Of a DNA stretch of 64,000 bases, positions 26,517-35,884 are shown piece by piece. Position numbers and translations under genes: made by a program. Each line of letters begins with the position of its first letter. The stretch's first letter is position 1. The DNA comes from Planctomycetota bacterium (GTDB lineage Bacteria; Planctomycetota; Planctomycetia; Gemmatales; Gemmataceae): assembly GCA_016873095.1 (NCBI GenBank), contig VGYC01000011.1:1-64000 (forward strand), written 5' to 3'. The notes under the pieces are model-generated. The model saw nothing but the letters and a program-made list of their open reading frames with translations, was not told the DNA's origin and did not search any database.

Positions 26517-28907
26517 TCACTTCTTCTTCGCCTGCTTGAGCATTTCGCTCCACCAGTCCTTGACTTTCTGGACGGCGCCGTCTTCCTTCCTGGGTTCCTT
26601 CTTGCCGGGCTTGGTCTTGCGGAGCGGGGGCTTGGGGGCGGCGGCTTCGGGAGTGGTCGGCGCTGTCTGCTTCTTGGGGAGCAACTTGCGCTCGGCCAGG
26701 CCCCAGGCACTGCTGGCGATGAAGTAGATGCACAGACCGGCGGCCACCTTGTAGAACATCACGCCCACGAAGATCATCATGTAACGCATCATCTTGAACT
26801 GCATGGCTTGCTGCTCGTCCGTGGGCGGCGGCGTCATCATCTTTTGCTGCGCGACCATGAAGACAACGGCCAGCACCGGCAGCAGGTTGAAGTACGGCCC
26901 CAGATACAGCAGGCTGCCCATGTTGTCCGGGTCGCTGATCCACGGGATGCCCTCGCCCCACCAGATCATCGAGTCAGGCGCCGACAAGTTGTCGATCCAC
27001 AGGAACGATGCTTGCCGGAAGAACACGCTCTCTTGTAAGGCGTAGTACAGACCCATGAAGATCGGTAGCTGCAGCAGCAATGGCAGGCAGCTACCCAGCG
27101 GGTGCACATTGTGCTTGCGGTACAGTTCCATCATGGCTTCTTGCCTGGCCCGCGGATCGCTCTTGTGTTTCTCTTGCAGCTTCTTCATCTCCGGGGCCAG
27201 TTCTTGCATCTTGATGCCCATGATGGCCTGCTTGCGGCTGATGGGGAACATCAGGCCGCGGACCACGACCGTCAGCAGGATGATGCTCAGCCCGTAGCTG
27301 CCGACCAGCAGATGCAGGATGTGCAGCAGCCAGTGCATGGCCCGCGTGCAGTAGATGAGCAAGTCCGTCCAGACACCGAACCTGCCGTAGTCGGTGAGCG
27401 TGCGCAAGTGCAGCGTGTCGCGATAGCGCTTGATGAGCTCATCCGACGGGCTCTTGGCGCCCATCTGCCCAAGGAGGGCGACCTTGAGCGGGCCGTTGTA
27501 AAGCATGTAGCGATGCACGACTTTCTGGCCCGGCCTCAGCTCGATGGCGTCGCTGTTGACGCGGACCATGATGTCGTTGGCGAACAGGTGCGGTTCCTTG
27601 CCGCGACGAATGCTGGTGGCCACGCGCCGTAGCGGATCCAGCCGGTAGAACTGGATGACCACGACCTCGCCTTTCTTGAACTCCTGTTTCTTGAGCTGCT
27701 CGCGAACGCCAGGCAGCAGCTGAAACGTCCGGATGCCGTCGCGTTCAGCGGCAACCAGCGTATCGCCGTCGTGCTCCTGAAACACGGCTCTGGTCTGAGA
27801 GGACTCCAGGGTCGGCCGTGCCCAGGCGATGATGCTGGTCTTGTCCACGCCTCCTTCATCGAGCAAGGCTTGCTTGTCATCGACGACGATCATGGAGCCG
27901 AAATACTGGTCGCCGACGCCGGCGTACTGGATGAAGCGGCCCTCGTCGAGACCGCGCAGCGGATCGGGCACGGCGTCGCCGCCTTCCTGGATGGCGATGG
28001 TTCGCGCTTCATCCACGGTTCGCGTCACGGTACCGCGGCCGTCCACGACGCCGATGAATGCGTTGCGATACGTGGTGGCATACCACTCCCCTTCGATGGG
28101 AACGCCATGAGCGCCCGCGAGCTGATAGCGAAACGCCGGCGCGTCCTTGCCACCGGTGCCCTGGTCGCTGATCTCGATATCCAGACCGATGTGATAGTCG
28201 CGCGCCGACAGCCGGTAGACCTTGGTGATGACCAGGTGCGCGTACGGCGGCGGCACGCTGGTCGAGAACCGCAACTCCTGGACGCCCTCGTTATCGGACC
28301 GGCCCTTGAAATCCCAGACGCGCTGGCCGAGCGTGAGCGACGGAAAGAACTTCGCCGGATCCTGCTTCTCGACCATCGGATAATGGTAGAGCAGGAAGGA
28401 CGGAAAGAACGGGTCCTCGACGATGAGGTCCAGCGGCTTGTTGATGGGCCGGCCCAGCCGGTCTGCGGCCTCGAAGTTATTGAGCGTCAGCCGTTCGACG
28501 CCGGCGCCGCGTGAGGAGATGACGGCCTCCAGGAAGAAGCCCGCGCCGCCGAGCACATGCCGCTGGGTTTGCTGGATGCGGCCGACAAATGCGGGGATGC
28601 CGAATGGGCTGCCGCCGAACGCCGAGGTGATCGACGACGCCGCCAGCACCGAATTGCGTGCCTCGGGGCCGAGACGGTCCCAGTCGGCAACAGGCGGCGC
28701 CGGCTTCGCGATTTCCTTTTTCTTGTCCTTCGCCTTGCCCTGGTCCTTGACCTTCTTGTCCCGATCCTTGTCTTGCTTGGCGATCGGGTCTTTCTTGTCG
28801 TCGGGTTGCCTTGGCTTGCCCGGCCAGAGGATCTGCTGGAGCTGGATCCAGCCCAGCATCACCAGCATGGCCACTACCAGGAACGCCATCAAGTTCTTCT
28901 GTTGCAT
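26517..28907 (-). CDS. yidC: Membrane protein insertase YidC
   Basis: 796 residues. The N-terminal anchor is LMAFLVVAMLVMLGWIQLQQI, followed by a Lys/Asp-rich linker (~30-75), a large periplasmic beta domain (~100-480) and the conserved insertase core (~530-760). The core has VVVRGLMFP with the hydrophilic-groove Arg, PLLLQLPIFMGLYYAL, and TM segments ending at AGLCIYFIASSAWG. The tail is Lys-rich. It inserts membrane proteins alone or with SecYEG. The frame runs further upstream to 29741, antisense to the kinase's WD40 end; ATG 28907 gives the normal YidC start, though no clear ribosome binding site precedes it. Confidence 0.95.
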   Translation of the reverse strand: MQQKNLMAFLVVAMLVMLGWIQLQQILWPGKPRQPDDKKDPIAKQDKDRDKKVKDQGKAKDKKKEIAKPAPPVADWDRLGPEARNSVLAASSITSAFGGSPFGIPAFVGRIQQTQRHVLGGAGFFLEAVISSRGAGVERLTLNNFEAADRLGRPINKPLDLIVEDPFFPSFLLYHYPMVEKQDPAKFFPSLTLGQRVWDFKGRSDNEGVQELRFSTSVPPPYAHLVITKVYRLSARDYHIGLDIEISDQGTGGKDAPAFRYQLAGAHGVPIEGEWYATTYRNAFIGVVDGRGTVTRTVDEARTIAIQEGGDAVPDPLRGLDEGRFIQYAGVGDQYFGSMIVVDDKQALLDEGGVDKTSIIAWARPTLESSQTRAVFQEHDGDTLVAAERDGIRTFQLLPGVREQLKKQEFKKGEVVVIQFYRLDPLRRVATSIRRGKEPHLFANDIMVRVNSDAIELRPGQKVVHRYMLYNGPLKVALLGQMGAKSPSDELIKRYRDTLHLRTLTDYGRFGVWTDLLIYCTRAMHWLLHILHLLVGSYGLSIILLTVVVRGLMFPISRKQAIMGIKMQELAPEMKKLQEKHKSDPRARQEAMMELYRKHNVHPLGSCLPLLLQLPIFMGLYYALQESVFFRQASFLWIDNLSAPDSMIWWGEGIPWISDPDNMGSLLYLGPYFNLLPVLAVVFMVAQQKMMTPPPTDEQQAMQFKMMRYMMIFVGVMFYKVAAGLCIYFIASSAWGLAERKLLPKKQTAPTTPEAAAPKPPLRKTKPGKKEPRKEDGAVQKVKDWWSEMLKQAKKK

Positions 28908-29020
28908 GAGATTAGCATAGAGACGGGGCCGGAAAAGGAGGAGACAAGTTGACGATTCGCGATCGCTGAAGCACTGAAGCGTTTGATCGTTGAAGGCATG
29001 ATGATGCCCTCGCGGACCGA

Positions 29021-32000
29021 CTACCAGTTCAACTTCATGGCCGTCAATTCGCGACGCAGCGCGGCCAGGTTCCACAGTTGCAGCATGTAGTCGGCGGAGG
29101 CCGCGAGCTGGTTGCCGTCGTTGCTGAAGCGCAGCCAGCTCAGGCCGGCGGGGTAGGGCGTCTCCAGCGTGGCCAGTGCCACGCCCGTGTCGGGTGCAAG
29201 CAGGCGCACCGTGCTGAGCGACTGCGTGAAGGCAAGCAAGCCGCCGCGCGGCGAGAAGGCGACCGGCCCGTTGCGCTCGCGGCGCTTTTCGTAGGCGAGT
29301 TGCCAGGAGCCCGTGCGCCAGACACGGACGTCGCTGTCGCTGCCGGTCGCGAGCCACTGACCGTCCGGGCTGAAGGCGACGACGGCGCTGGAGGCGATCG
29401 GCAAGACCGTGAGGCGCTTGCCGGTGCGCGCATCCCAGATCATCACATCGCGGCCTTGCCAGGAGCCGGTGGCCAGCCAGCGTCCATCGGGGGCCAGGTC
29501 GAGGAAGCCCAGGTGGGGATGACCGGCTATCGACGTGGGCTTGGCCGGCGCTTCGAGGTCGTAGACGAGGGCGCGAGCCGCATCGACGATGGCTGCCACA
29601 TACCGGCCATCGTGGCTCATGGCCCCGCGCCCGAGGCGAGCGCCGTTCAGCGTTTCTGGCGACTCCAGGAGAAGGCCCTGGTCCTTGTCGCGGCGAACCT
29701 GCCAGCGTCGCAAGCCGGACCCGCCGCAAGTGATCACGCATGTCCCATCAGGGCGAAAGAGCGTGGACCACAGTCCGCCCGGAAACTGCAGTCGTTCCGG
29801 CTCGATTTTTTTCACCAGATCCCAGACCAGGGCACCTTCGGGCATGCTGTTGACGAGAAAGCCGGCGTCGGGACTGAAGTAACACTCGAAATTGATGACC
29901 CGGGCGCCGAGGTCGAGCCGGCGCATACCGACACTATTGGCGACTTCAAAAAAGCCGAGACGCTCGTCGTCGCCGCGAAACTGCAATGGTCCGAGCAATG
30001 GCGCGGTCAGATGTTGCTTGCCGGTCAGCGGATCCCAGAGACGCAGCGTCGAATCCCAGCTGGTGCTGGCCAGCAGATTGCCGCGGTGATTGAAAGCGAC
30101 GTGAATCACTTCGTGGTCGTGCCCTTTGAGCACGGCATGCACCCCCGGCCTGACATCCAGATTCCAGCGATAGACCTGGGAATCCTGGCCAGCGGCAGCC
30201 AGCTGCCTGCCGTCACCGCGCCAGGCCAGACCGCGAAACGCGGTCGCATGCTTGAAGGTGTGGAGCCGGGCGCCGTTCTCCGCGTCGTGAATATGCACTT
30301 CGTTGGCTTGTAGACTGGAGACGGCGAGCCTGCGGCCGCCTGGATCGTACCGAATTGAGTGTGCCGGCGGGCCGCGAAACAGCGGTTGCGGCTTGTCGCC
30401 GTTCGGCAACTGGTAGATGCGGACGGCGCCGTCGAGATGGACCATCGCCAGTGACTTGCTGTCGGGGCTGAAATCCAGCGCCGAGTACGACAGCTGCGTG
30501 AACTCCAGAACGGGTTTGGCCGTCTTCACGTTCCAGACGATAACGCGGTTTCGTTGCGGGAAATCTTGCGGATGATACTTGACGGCGAGGTATCGGCCGT
30601 CGCCGCTGAAGTGCATCAGCCAGGCTGCCAGTTTTGGCGCTGGCAACAGCGCTATCGGTACGTCGTCGATGGTCCGCTTGACGCTGATGTTGCCGGCAAC
30701 ATCCGCCTGGACGTAGTGCGCGAAGGCCGGATCGAAAAGGATGAGCTTGCTGCCGGAGTAGTCGCGCCATTTTCTGTCCAGGCGTCGGTCGGGCAGGGCC
30801 AAACCGGCGAGGGCCTCGTTGCGAAGTTCGAGAGACGGACGAATCTCCGCCGCCCTGGCTAGGGCCTCGAGGCTCTCGAAGCGCCGGCCTGGATGTCCAC
30901 TCCAACGGCCGGCACGAGCCTGTGCCAGGTACGACTTCCAGAGCTTGTCCACGGCGTCCTTGCGAGCTTCGTCGAGGCTGACGTTGACGATTTCGAGTTC
31001 GCGCCGCTCGCTATCGAGCATCAACGCCGCGATCAGGGAGCCGATGGCCAGGACCAGTAGCAGCACCGCGACCGATGCGGACAGGACGGCGACGACCGGA
31101 TTGCGGCGGCACCAGCGCCAGCACTTCTCGATCGCGCGACTGGGTCTGGCCAGGATGGGACGATCATTGCGGAAGCGTTCCAGATCGTCGGCGAGAGCCG
31201 CCGCGCTCTCGTAACGCTTGCCTGGTTCCTGGTGCAGGCACTTGAGGCAAATGGTTTCCAGGTCGCGGGGCGTATTCGGCTGGAGCTGAGCAGGCGGGAC
31301 CGGTTCGTTGTTCGTGACCTGCATGACCGTGTCCACGGGTGTCGGCCCGTGAAACGGCGGCCGGCCCGTGAGACATTCGTATAGCACCGCCCCTAGTGCA
31401 TAGATATCGGCCGGCGGCCCGACACGCTTGGCGTCACCGCTCGCTTGCTCCGGCGCCATGTATGACGGCGTCCCCATCACTGCGCCCGAAAGCGTCAGGC
31501 CGCTGCTTTTCTGCTCGCGCTTTGCCAGGCCGAAGTCGGTGATCTTGGGCGAATGATGATCGACAAATGATGCCTGTTGAGCCTGAGTGCCTGGTTTCCT
31601 GGCGCCTGCAATCTCAGCCTCTGATCTGTCGTCATCAATTCGCGCTAGCAATATGTTTCCAGGCTTGAGGTCGCGATGCACAATGCCCTTGAGGTGAGCG
31701 GCATGCATGCCTTCAGCAGCACCCTTCACGAGCCGCGCCGCCTGCTCTGCAGGGAGAGGTGTGCCGCGCAGTCGAGCCGCGAGACTGCCGCCGGCGGCGT
31801 ACTCGAAGGCCATGTACGGCAAGCCGCGGTGGTGGCCGATCTCGTAGACCTGGATGATGTTGCGGTGTTGCAAGGTTGCAACCGCCTCGGCCTCGCCGAC
31901 AAAGCGCTGCAGATCGTCGGCGCTGGCATGTCCACCCGCAAGGATCATCTTCAAGGCGACGACACGGTTCAACTCGCAGTGTCTCGCCTTGTACACGACC

Positions 32001-32287
32001 CCCATGCCGCCGCGGCCTAACTCACCCAGCAGTTCATAGCCGGGCAAGTCGAGCAAGCACGTGGCTGCGGTCAATTGCTGGATGAACTCGACTTGGGCGC
32101 TTTCGGATGGACGCGTCTTGTGTTCATGAAGGCTGGGCGTTACCGGCGGCGTGCGTGCGTCATCTTCCTTGTATTGGAAGGCGACGGTCCGCTGCAGGTG
32201 TTTCTCTTCCGGCCGGGGCGGCGAACTGCCTGACTTGTCGGGCTCGCCCGGAGTTTGAGCCGCGTCACCAATGTGTTCTATTGACAT
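29021..32287 (-). CDS. Membrane Ser/Thr protein kinase with C-terminal WD40 repeats
   Basis: 1088 residues. The kinase domain (~84-372) has GELGRGGMGVVYKA, K113 in VALKMI, HRDLKPGNILL (D206), DFGLAK (D251) and GTPSYMAPEQ, so it should be active. One TM helix lies at ~398-423. The rest is a WD40 propeller (WNLDVRPGVHAVLKGHDHEV and similar), probably on the far side of the membrane. An unusual ~30-residue insertion sits between the catalytic loop and DFG. ATG 32287 follows GAGGCG. The FHA gene is 56 bp upstream on the same strand, so kinase and phosphothreonine reader are probably co-expressed. Confidence 0.93.
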   Translation of the reverse strand: MSIEHIGDAAQTPGEPDKSGSSPPRPEEKHLQRTVAFQYKEDDARTPPVTPSLHEHKTRPSESAQVEFIQQLTAATCLLDLPGYELLGELGRGGMGVVYKARHCELNRVVALKMILAGGHASADDLQRFVGEAEAVATLQHRNIIQVYEIGHHRGLPYMAFEYAAGGSLAARLRGTPLPAEQAARLVKGAAEGMHAAHLKGIVHRDLKPGNILLARIDDDRSEAEIAGARKPGTQAQQASFVDHHSPKITDFGLAKREQKSSGLTLSGAVMGTPSYMAPEQASGDAKRVGPPADIYALGAVLYECLTGRPPFHGPTPVDTVMQVTNNEPVPPAQLQPNTPRDLETICLKCLHQEPGKRYESAAALADDLERFRNDRPILARPSRAIEKCWRWCRRNPVVAVLSASVAVLLLVLAIGSLIAALMLDSERRELEIVNVSLDEARKDAVDKLWKSYLAQARAGRWSGHPGRRFESLEALARAAEIRPSLELRNEALAGLALPDRRLDRKWRDYSGSKLILFDPAFAHYVQADVAGNISVKRTIDDVPIALLPAPKLAAWLMHFSGDGRYLAVKYHPQDFPQRNRVIVWNVKTAKPVLEFTQLSYSALDFSPDSKSLAMVHLDGAVRIYQLPNGDKPQPLFRGPPAHSIRYDPGGRRLAVSSLQANEVHIHDAENGARLHTFKHATAFRGLAWRGDGRQLAAAGQDSQVYRWNLDVRPGVHAVLKGHDHEVIHVAFNHRGNLLASTSWDSTLRLWDPLTGKQHLTAPLLGPLQFRGDDERLGFFEVANSVGMRRLDLGARVINFECYFSPDAGFLVNSMPEGALVWDLVKKIEPERLQFPGGLWSTLFRPDGTCVITCGGSGLRRWQVRRDKDQGLLLESPETLNGARLGRGAMSHDGRYVAAIVDAARALVYDLEAPAKPTSIAGHPHLGFLDLAPDGRWLATGSWQGRDVMIWDARTGKRLTVLPIASSAVVAFSPDGQWLATGSDSDVRVWRTGSWQLAYEKRRERNGPVAFSPRGGLLAFTQSLSTVRLLAPDTGVALATLETPYPAGLSWLRFSNDGNQLAASADYMLQLWNLAALRRELTAMKLNW

Positions 32288-32343
32288 GGTGCGCCTCGCA
32301 TTCCGTTGCGGCTGGCGCTCGTGGGTCAGCCGCACGCTGCGAT

Positions 32344-33066
32344 TCAACTATCGAGCGCATCCGGCTCGGCGACGGCGCGCAAATACCTCGACAGCAGCAT
32401 CTGGACGGCGAGGACCTTTTGCCAGTCGGCAAAGCCGAGGCTGACTTGCGTGCCGTCCTCCCTTGCCTGGATGTTTTCGGTGGCGACTGTCAGGCCCTGG
32501 TGAAGGAAATCCAGGATCTCGGCGAGCCGGGCCGCCTGCGACGGGGTCAGCTTTTGCGGCAGCGGCGGCAGCGGGTGATTGCCGATGAACAGCGCATCGG
32601 GCGTCGCCGTCACCGGGTCCTTGACGTTCAGGTCGAAGTCGAATGCCCCCTCGACCGGACTTGCCATAGTCCCGGCCTGAATGGTCGCTGGCCCGTCGGC
32701 CTGCATCGCCTGACCCAGGTCGGCGCTAATGGGGCCCTGCGTCTCCAGTGCAAGCATCCGTTGACGGATTTCCTCGTTGGAGCCGAACAGCAGCAACGAC
32801 CGGCCCACGCTCACGCGGTCGCCGTGCCGCAGCCGCCGGATTTGCACCACCGTGCCATTGACCTTCGTGCCGTTGGTGCTTTCCAGGTCCGTGAGGATGA
32901 AGTCCTCGTTGTCGATCTGGACCTTGGCGTGAAAACGGCTGACGCGCTCGTCGTTGAGGCGAAGGAGGTTGCCCTCCTCGCGGCCAATGGTGACCGGCGT
33001 GGCAAGGTCGCGAAACACGCGCCCCTTGTCGATGCCTTCCAGGATCTGAAACGTGACCTTGGCCAT
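32344..33066 (-). CDS. FHA-domain protein
   Basis: 240 residues. The N-terminal FHA domain (~2-97) has VTIGREE, RVSRFHAKV and LESTNGTKVNG, the residues that bind phosphothreonine. The C-terminal half (~110-240) is helical and unrecognised. It probably reads phosphorylated targets of the adjacent WD40 kinase, its downstream neighbour in the same orientation; this is inferred from position. Confidence 0.92.
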   Translation of the reverse strand: MAKVTFQILEGIDKGRVFRDLATPVTIGREEGNLLRLNDERVSRFHAKVQIDNEDFILTDLESTNGTKVNGTVVQIRRLRHGDRVSVGRSLLLFGSNEEIRQRMLALETQGPISADLGQAMQADGPATIQAGTMASPVEGAFDFDLNVKDPVTATPDALFIGNHPLPPLPQKLTPSQAARLAEILDFLHQGLTVATENIQAREDGTQVSLGFADWQKVLAVQMLLSRYLRAVAEPDALDS

Positions 33067-33078
33067 ATCTTGAAACTT

Positions 33079-33177
33079 GCAGATTGCAAATTGCAGGATG
33101 CAGATTGTTAGAGCCGTTACAGTTGCAGCGTTTTCGATTCGTCGATCTGCATCTGTAATCTCAAATCTGCAATCTGA
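33079..33177. repeat. Iterated ATCTGCA-type inverted repeat, left of miaA
   Basis: Degenerate copies of the word TGCAGATT run in one direction (33079-33107) and its complement AATCTGCA in the other (33145-33177). The arms 33080-33088 and 33168-33176 are perfect complements. A similar block lies on the other side of miaA. Confidence 0.7.
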
Positions 33178-33190
33178 GACATCCTCCCAG

Positions 33191-34129
33191 TCATTGTATC
33201 TTGCCTGCCCACAGAGTCGCTGTCAATTCCTGGCGAAGGGGGTGAACTTCAGCAAGGTTGCGAAACCAGGACATTTGCCGCTTGGCGAAGTTGCGGCTGC
33301 GCATCTGAACCTCTTCGATGGTCGCCTCCAGGCCCGCCGCTCCTTCTATATAGGCGAAGACTTCCTTGTAGCCCAGGGCCTGCGCCGCCTGGCGGCTCAG
33401 TGGTCGCTCCAGTCCGCGTAGCCCGCGCACCTCCTCCACCAGGCCAGCGGCAAACATGCTTTCCACGCGGCGGTTGATTCTGTCGTAGAGTTTGTCGCGT
33501 GGCAGGTCGAGCCACACGGCGCGCGGTTCCAGGTGTCCTGCCAGATTCCGCTCCGAAACCGACGCTGACCATTGCTGCTGCCAGGCGCTGATTGGCTGGC
33601 CCGTCAACTCGAAGACTTCCAGGGCGCGGACGATGCGACGCAGGTCGTTGGCGTGGACGCGGCTTGCCGTTGCGGGATCGATGTGCCGCAGCCGCTCGTG
33701 CATGGCGGGCGTGCCGACCTGTCGAGCTTCATCTTCGAGGCGAAGTCGCAATGCGGAATTGGCGCCTGGCCCTTCGAACAGGCCGCGCAGCAGCGCCTTC
33801 AAGTACATGGGCGTGCCGCCGACGATCAAGACTCGCTTGCCGCGCGAGGCAATCTCGCGGCAGCATGCCGCCGCCTGCGCAAGCCACCACGCCACCGAGC
33901 CGGCTTCCCATGGCTCGAGCACGTCGATGAGATGATGCGGCACGCGCGCACGCTCTGTCGGCGTCGGCTTGGCAGTGCCTATGTCCAGCCCGCGATAGAC
34001 GGCCATCGAGTCCATCGACACGACCTCGGCATTCAACCGCTCGGCCAGATCAAGCGCCAGCGCGGTCTTGCCGCACCCGGTTGGCCCGGTGAGGATCAGG
34101 GCATCGGCGAAAGGATCGGAGACATCCAT
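33191..34129 (-). CDS. miaA: tRNA dimethylallyltransferase MiaA
   Basis: 312 residues. It transfers dimethylallyl to A37 of tRNAs reading UNN codons. The Walker A motif GPTGCGKT is at residues 14-21 and DSMAVYRGLDIGTAKP follows; RRIVRALEVFELTG and GYKEVFAYIEG are typical C-terminal family motifs. Normal length. The longer frame to 34198 starts inside the repeat and is not preferred; ATG 34129 is. The gene is flanked on both sides by ATCTGCA-type inverted repeats. Confidence 0.96.
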   Translation of the reverse strand: MDVSDPFADALILTGPTGCGKTALALDLAERLNAEVVSMDSMAVYRGLDIGTAKPTPTERARVPHHLIDVLEPWEAGSVAWWLAQAAACCREIASRGKRVLIVGGTPMYLKALLRGLFEGPGANSALRLRLEDEARQVGTPAMHERLRHIDPATASRVHANDLRRIVRALEVFELTGQPISAWQQQWSASVSERNLAGHLEPRAVWLDLPRDKLYDRINRRVESMFAAGLVEEVRGLRGLERPLSRQAAQALGYKEVFAYIEGAAGLEATIEEVQMRSRNFAKRQMSWFRNLAEVHPLRQELTATLWAGKIQ

Positions 34130-34705
34130 CGAGATGGCGGATTCAAGATTGCAGATTATCAGATGGGTGATTGCGTGAACAAATCTGCAATCTGCCATCT
34201 GCCATTTGCAATCGCGACAGCGGCCCTTGTCAAGTCATTTATAATGCTAACGGAACAGAGGAGCGGAAGCACGCGCATCTCGACGTCACTTCTGGACAGA
34301 TCCGCTTCACGCATGCAGTCAGTCATTCTGCCTGAATCCAGGCAAGGAAAAGGAAAGGCACAAGGAAGGAAATAGGCAGAATCTCCCTAGGTTGTGGGCT
34401 TTTTCTCATCTTGGAGGTGGAAGTTGCCGATTACTCAACTACCAGAGGTGCACGAAGCCGAATCGGTGTGCGGCAAGGAGAAAACGGCCGCCGCCGGCCG
34501 GCAGCGTCAACGGTGTGTCCCAAGGATTGCTAGTTGTCCCCACCCTGGTCCGAAGGAAACGGTCCTGGCCCGGCGGTTGCCCGGGAGCGATCACGACCCA
34601 AGATCGCTCCGCGCACCTGGCCTCGCCGGGCAGGCGGGATGCTCCCCCGCGATCGTTCCCCTTGGCCCGGGTTTCCCTCAAGCCTTCAGAATTGGAGTGC
34701 CTGCC
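34130..34705. other. Long divergent intergenic region, 576 bp
   Basis: Holds the right-hand ATCTGCA repeat (34147-34216), a TATAAT (34240-34245) with no clear -35, and a 9-bp hairpin with arms 34584-34592 and 34602-34610. The frame of the downstream regulator is open back to 34394, but that part reads as low-complexity and is not similar to anything I recognise. Confidence 0.45.
34147..34216. repeat. Iterated ATCTGCA-type inverted repeat, right of miaA
   Basis: Arms GATTGCAGATT (34147-34157) and AATCTGCAATC (34182-34192) are exact 11-bp complements; further copies of ATCTGCCA and TTTGCAATC follow to 34214. Same word and layout as the block at 33079-33177. Confidence 0.75.
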
Positions 34706-35284
34706 ATGAAGAAAGTCTTTACCACCGGCCAGGTCGCGAAGATTTGCAAAGTCGCGCCGCGCACGGTGAGTAAATGGTTCGATTCCGGCCGGCTCCGCGG
34801 CTACCGCATCCCCGGCAGCCAGGACCGCCGCATCCCCCGCGAACACCTCATCAAGTTCCTCAAGGAGCACGGCATGCCCCTGGGCGAACTCGAGGAGGAA
34901 GGATTGCACAAGATCCTGATCATCGGCGCCGACAAGCTCTTCATTGACCGCGTCAAGGAGTTGCTGCCGGAAGCCGACGACTTCAAGTACGAGCTGGCCC
35001 ATTCCGGCTTCGAGGCCGGCATCCAGGCCGAGAGCTTCCATCCGGACACCATCGTCATCGACCTGGCGATGGGCCGCAGCGAGGCCGTGCAGATCGCCGC
35101 CAACCTGCGCCGCAATCCGGCCTATGAAGCGACCATGATCATCGGCCTGGCCAGCGAGGACGAAGCCGCCCCGGAAGCCCTGTCCAACCACGGCTTCAGC
35201 GAGGCCTTCAAGAAGCCCTTCGACATCGCCCTGCTCGCCGAGCGCATCCGCTCGCTCGTCGAGGAGAAACGCGCCAACATGTAA
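34706..35284 (+). CDS. Excisionase-type HTH plus receiver-like domain regulator
   Basis: 192 residues. Residues 1-58 form a MerR/excisionase-type winged HTH (TTGQVAKICKVAPRTVSKWF, then RIPGSQDRRIPREHLIKFL). Residues 70-190 follow a receiver fold: HKILIIGADKLF, TIVIDLAMGR and FKKPFD. The central Asp (VIDL) and the Lys (KKPF) are present, but the N-terminal acidic pair is reduced to a single Asp, so phosphorylation is doubtful. ATG 34706 follows GGAG. Proteins of this layout are recurrent in planctomycetes; the target is unknown. Confidence 0.82.
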   Translation: MKKVFTTGQVAKICKVAPRTVSKWFDSGRLRGYRIPGSQDRRIPREHLIKFLKEHGMPLGELEEEGLHKILIIGADKLFIDRVKELLPEADDFKYELAHSGFEAGIQAESFHPDTIVIDLAMGRSEAVQIAANLRRNPAYEATMIIGLASEDEAAPEALSNHGFSEAFKKPFDIALLAERIRSLVEEKRANM

Positions 35285-35338
35285 CCGAACGGGGCAGTGC
35301 ACCCAGCCACCCGTTGACGCGCATGACGCGACCTTTGC

Positions 35339-35378
35339 AAACGGCCAGGACCCGAGGGATCGGGACCTGGCCGTTTTT
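35339..35378 (+). terminator. Rho-independent terminator after the HTH/receiver gene
   Basis: Arms of 11 bp (35339-35349 and 35366-35376) with an inner CCCGA/TCGGG stem, followed by a run of five Ts. It ends the transcript of the regulator. Confidence 0.85.
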
Positions 35379-35551
35379 CCTTTCCATCCCGGATTGGCGT
35401 CCAATTCATCAAGTCACTTGAAGGGTGCGCTGAATCCAACCGGCCGCCCGCGGGCCACGACACGTAAACGAAAAATGACCAGCGTCGAAGCCTGCGCGCC
35501 TGGATCACTACAATACCGAGGATCCATGTCCATTGACTTGCTGGAGAGAGC

Positions 35552-35866
35552 ATGTCTCCTGAATCGCGCATCCACGACATCCTGTCGCGTTGGGAGCGAT
35601 CGCGAGCCGAGGGACGAGCGCTGCATCCAGAGGAGTTGTGCCGGCACTGCCCGGAGCTGGTAGACGAGGTCCGCCGCCGGATCGGCTTGCTCGAGCCGGC
35701 AGTTCGAAACTTACAGAATTCGACATTGCCCGAGCTAGCACACCCGGCAACCAGCCATGCGGCAGACCACGACAAGGAAACCGACGACTCGGCTGGCAGC
35801 AGCGCGAAGCCATCCTTCCTGCTCGCCCAGCGCATTCCGTTCCTTGCCGAGGAAGTGCGCTTGTAA
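35552..35866 (+). CDS. Small protein resembling the N-terminal module of planctomycete kinases (CPEL motif)
   Basis: 104 residues. The start (ILSRWERSRAEGRALHPEEL followed by CRHCPELVDEVRRRI) resembles the module that precedes the catalytic domain in many planctomycete Ser/Thr kinases. After ~50 residues the sequence becomes polar and unstructured and stops; no kinase follows on this strand. A GGAGAGAG site precedes the ATG. It is either a free-standing adaptor or the remnant of a lost kinase. It is convergent with the rhomboid gene. Confidence 0.6.
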   Translation: MSPESRIHDILSRWERSRAEGRALHPEELCRHCPELVDEVRRRIGLLEPAVRNLQNSTLPELAHPATSHAADHDKETDDSAGSSAKPSFLLAQRIPFLAEEVRL

Positions 35867-35884
35867 TCGAACGATTCAACTCTT

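Noticed and set aside
28908-29741. 278-residue N-terminal extension of YidC
   Set aside because: It is antisense to the WD40 kinase gene and has no similarity to YidC; the start at 28907 fits the family.
34394-34705. N-terminal extension of the HTH/receiver regulator
   Set aside because: Low-complexity, no similarity, and the ATG at 34706 with GGAG gives the expected HTH start.
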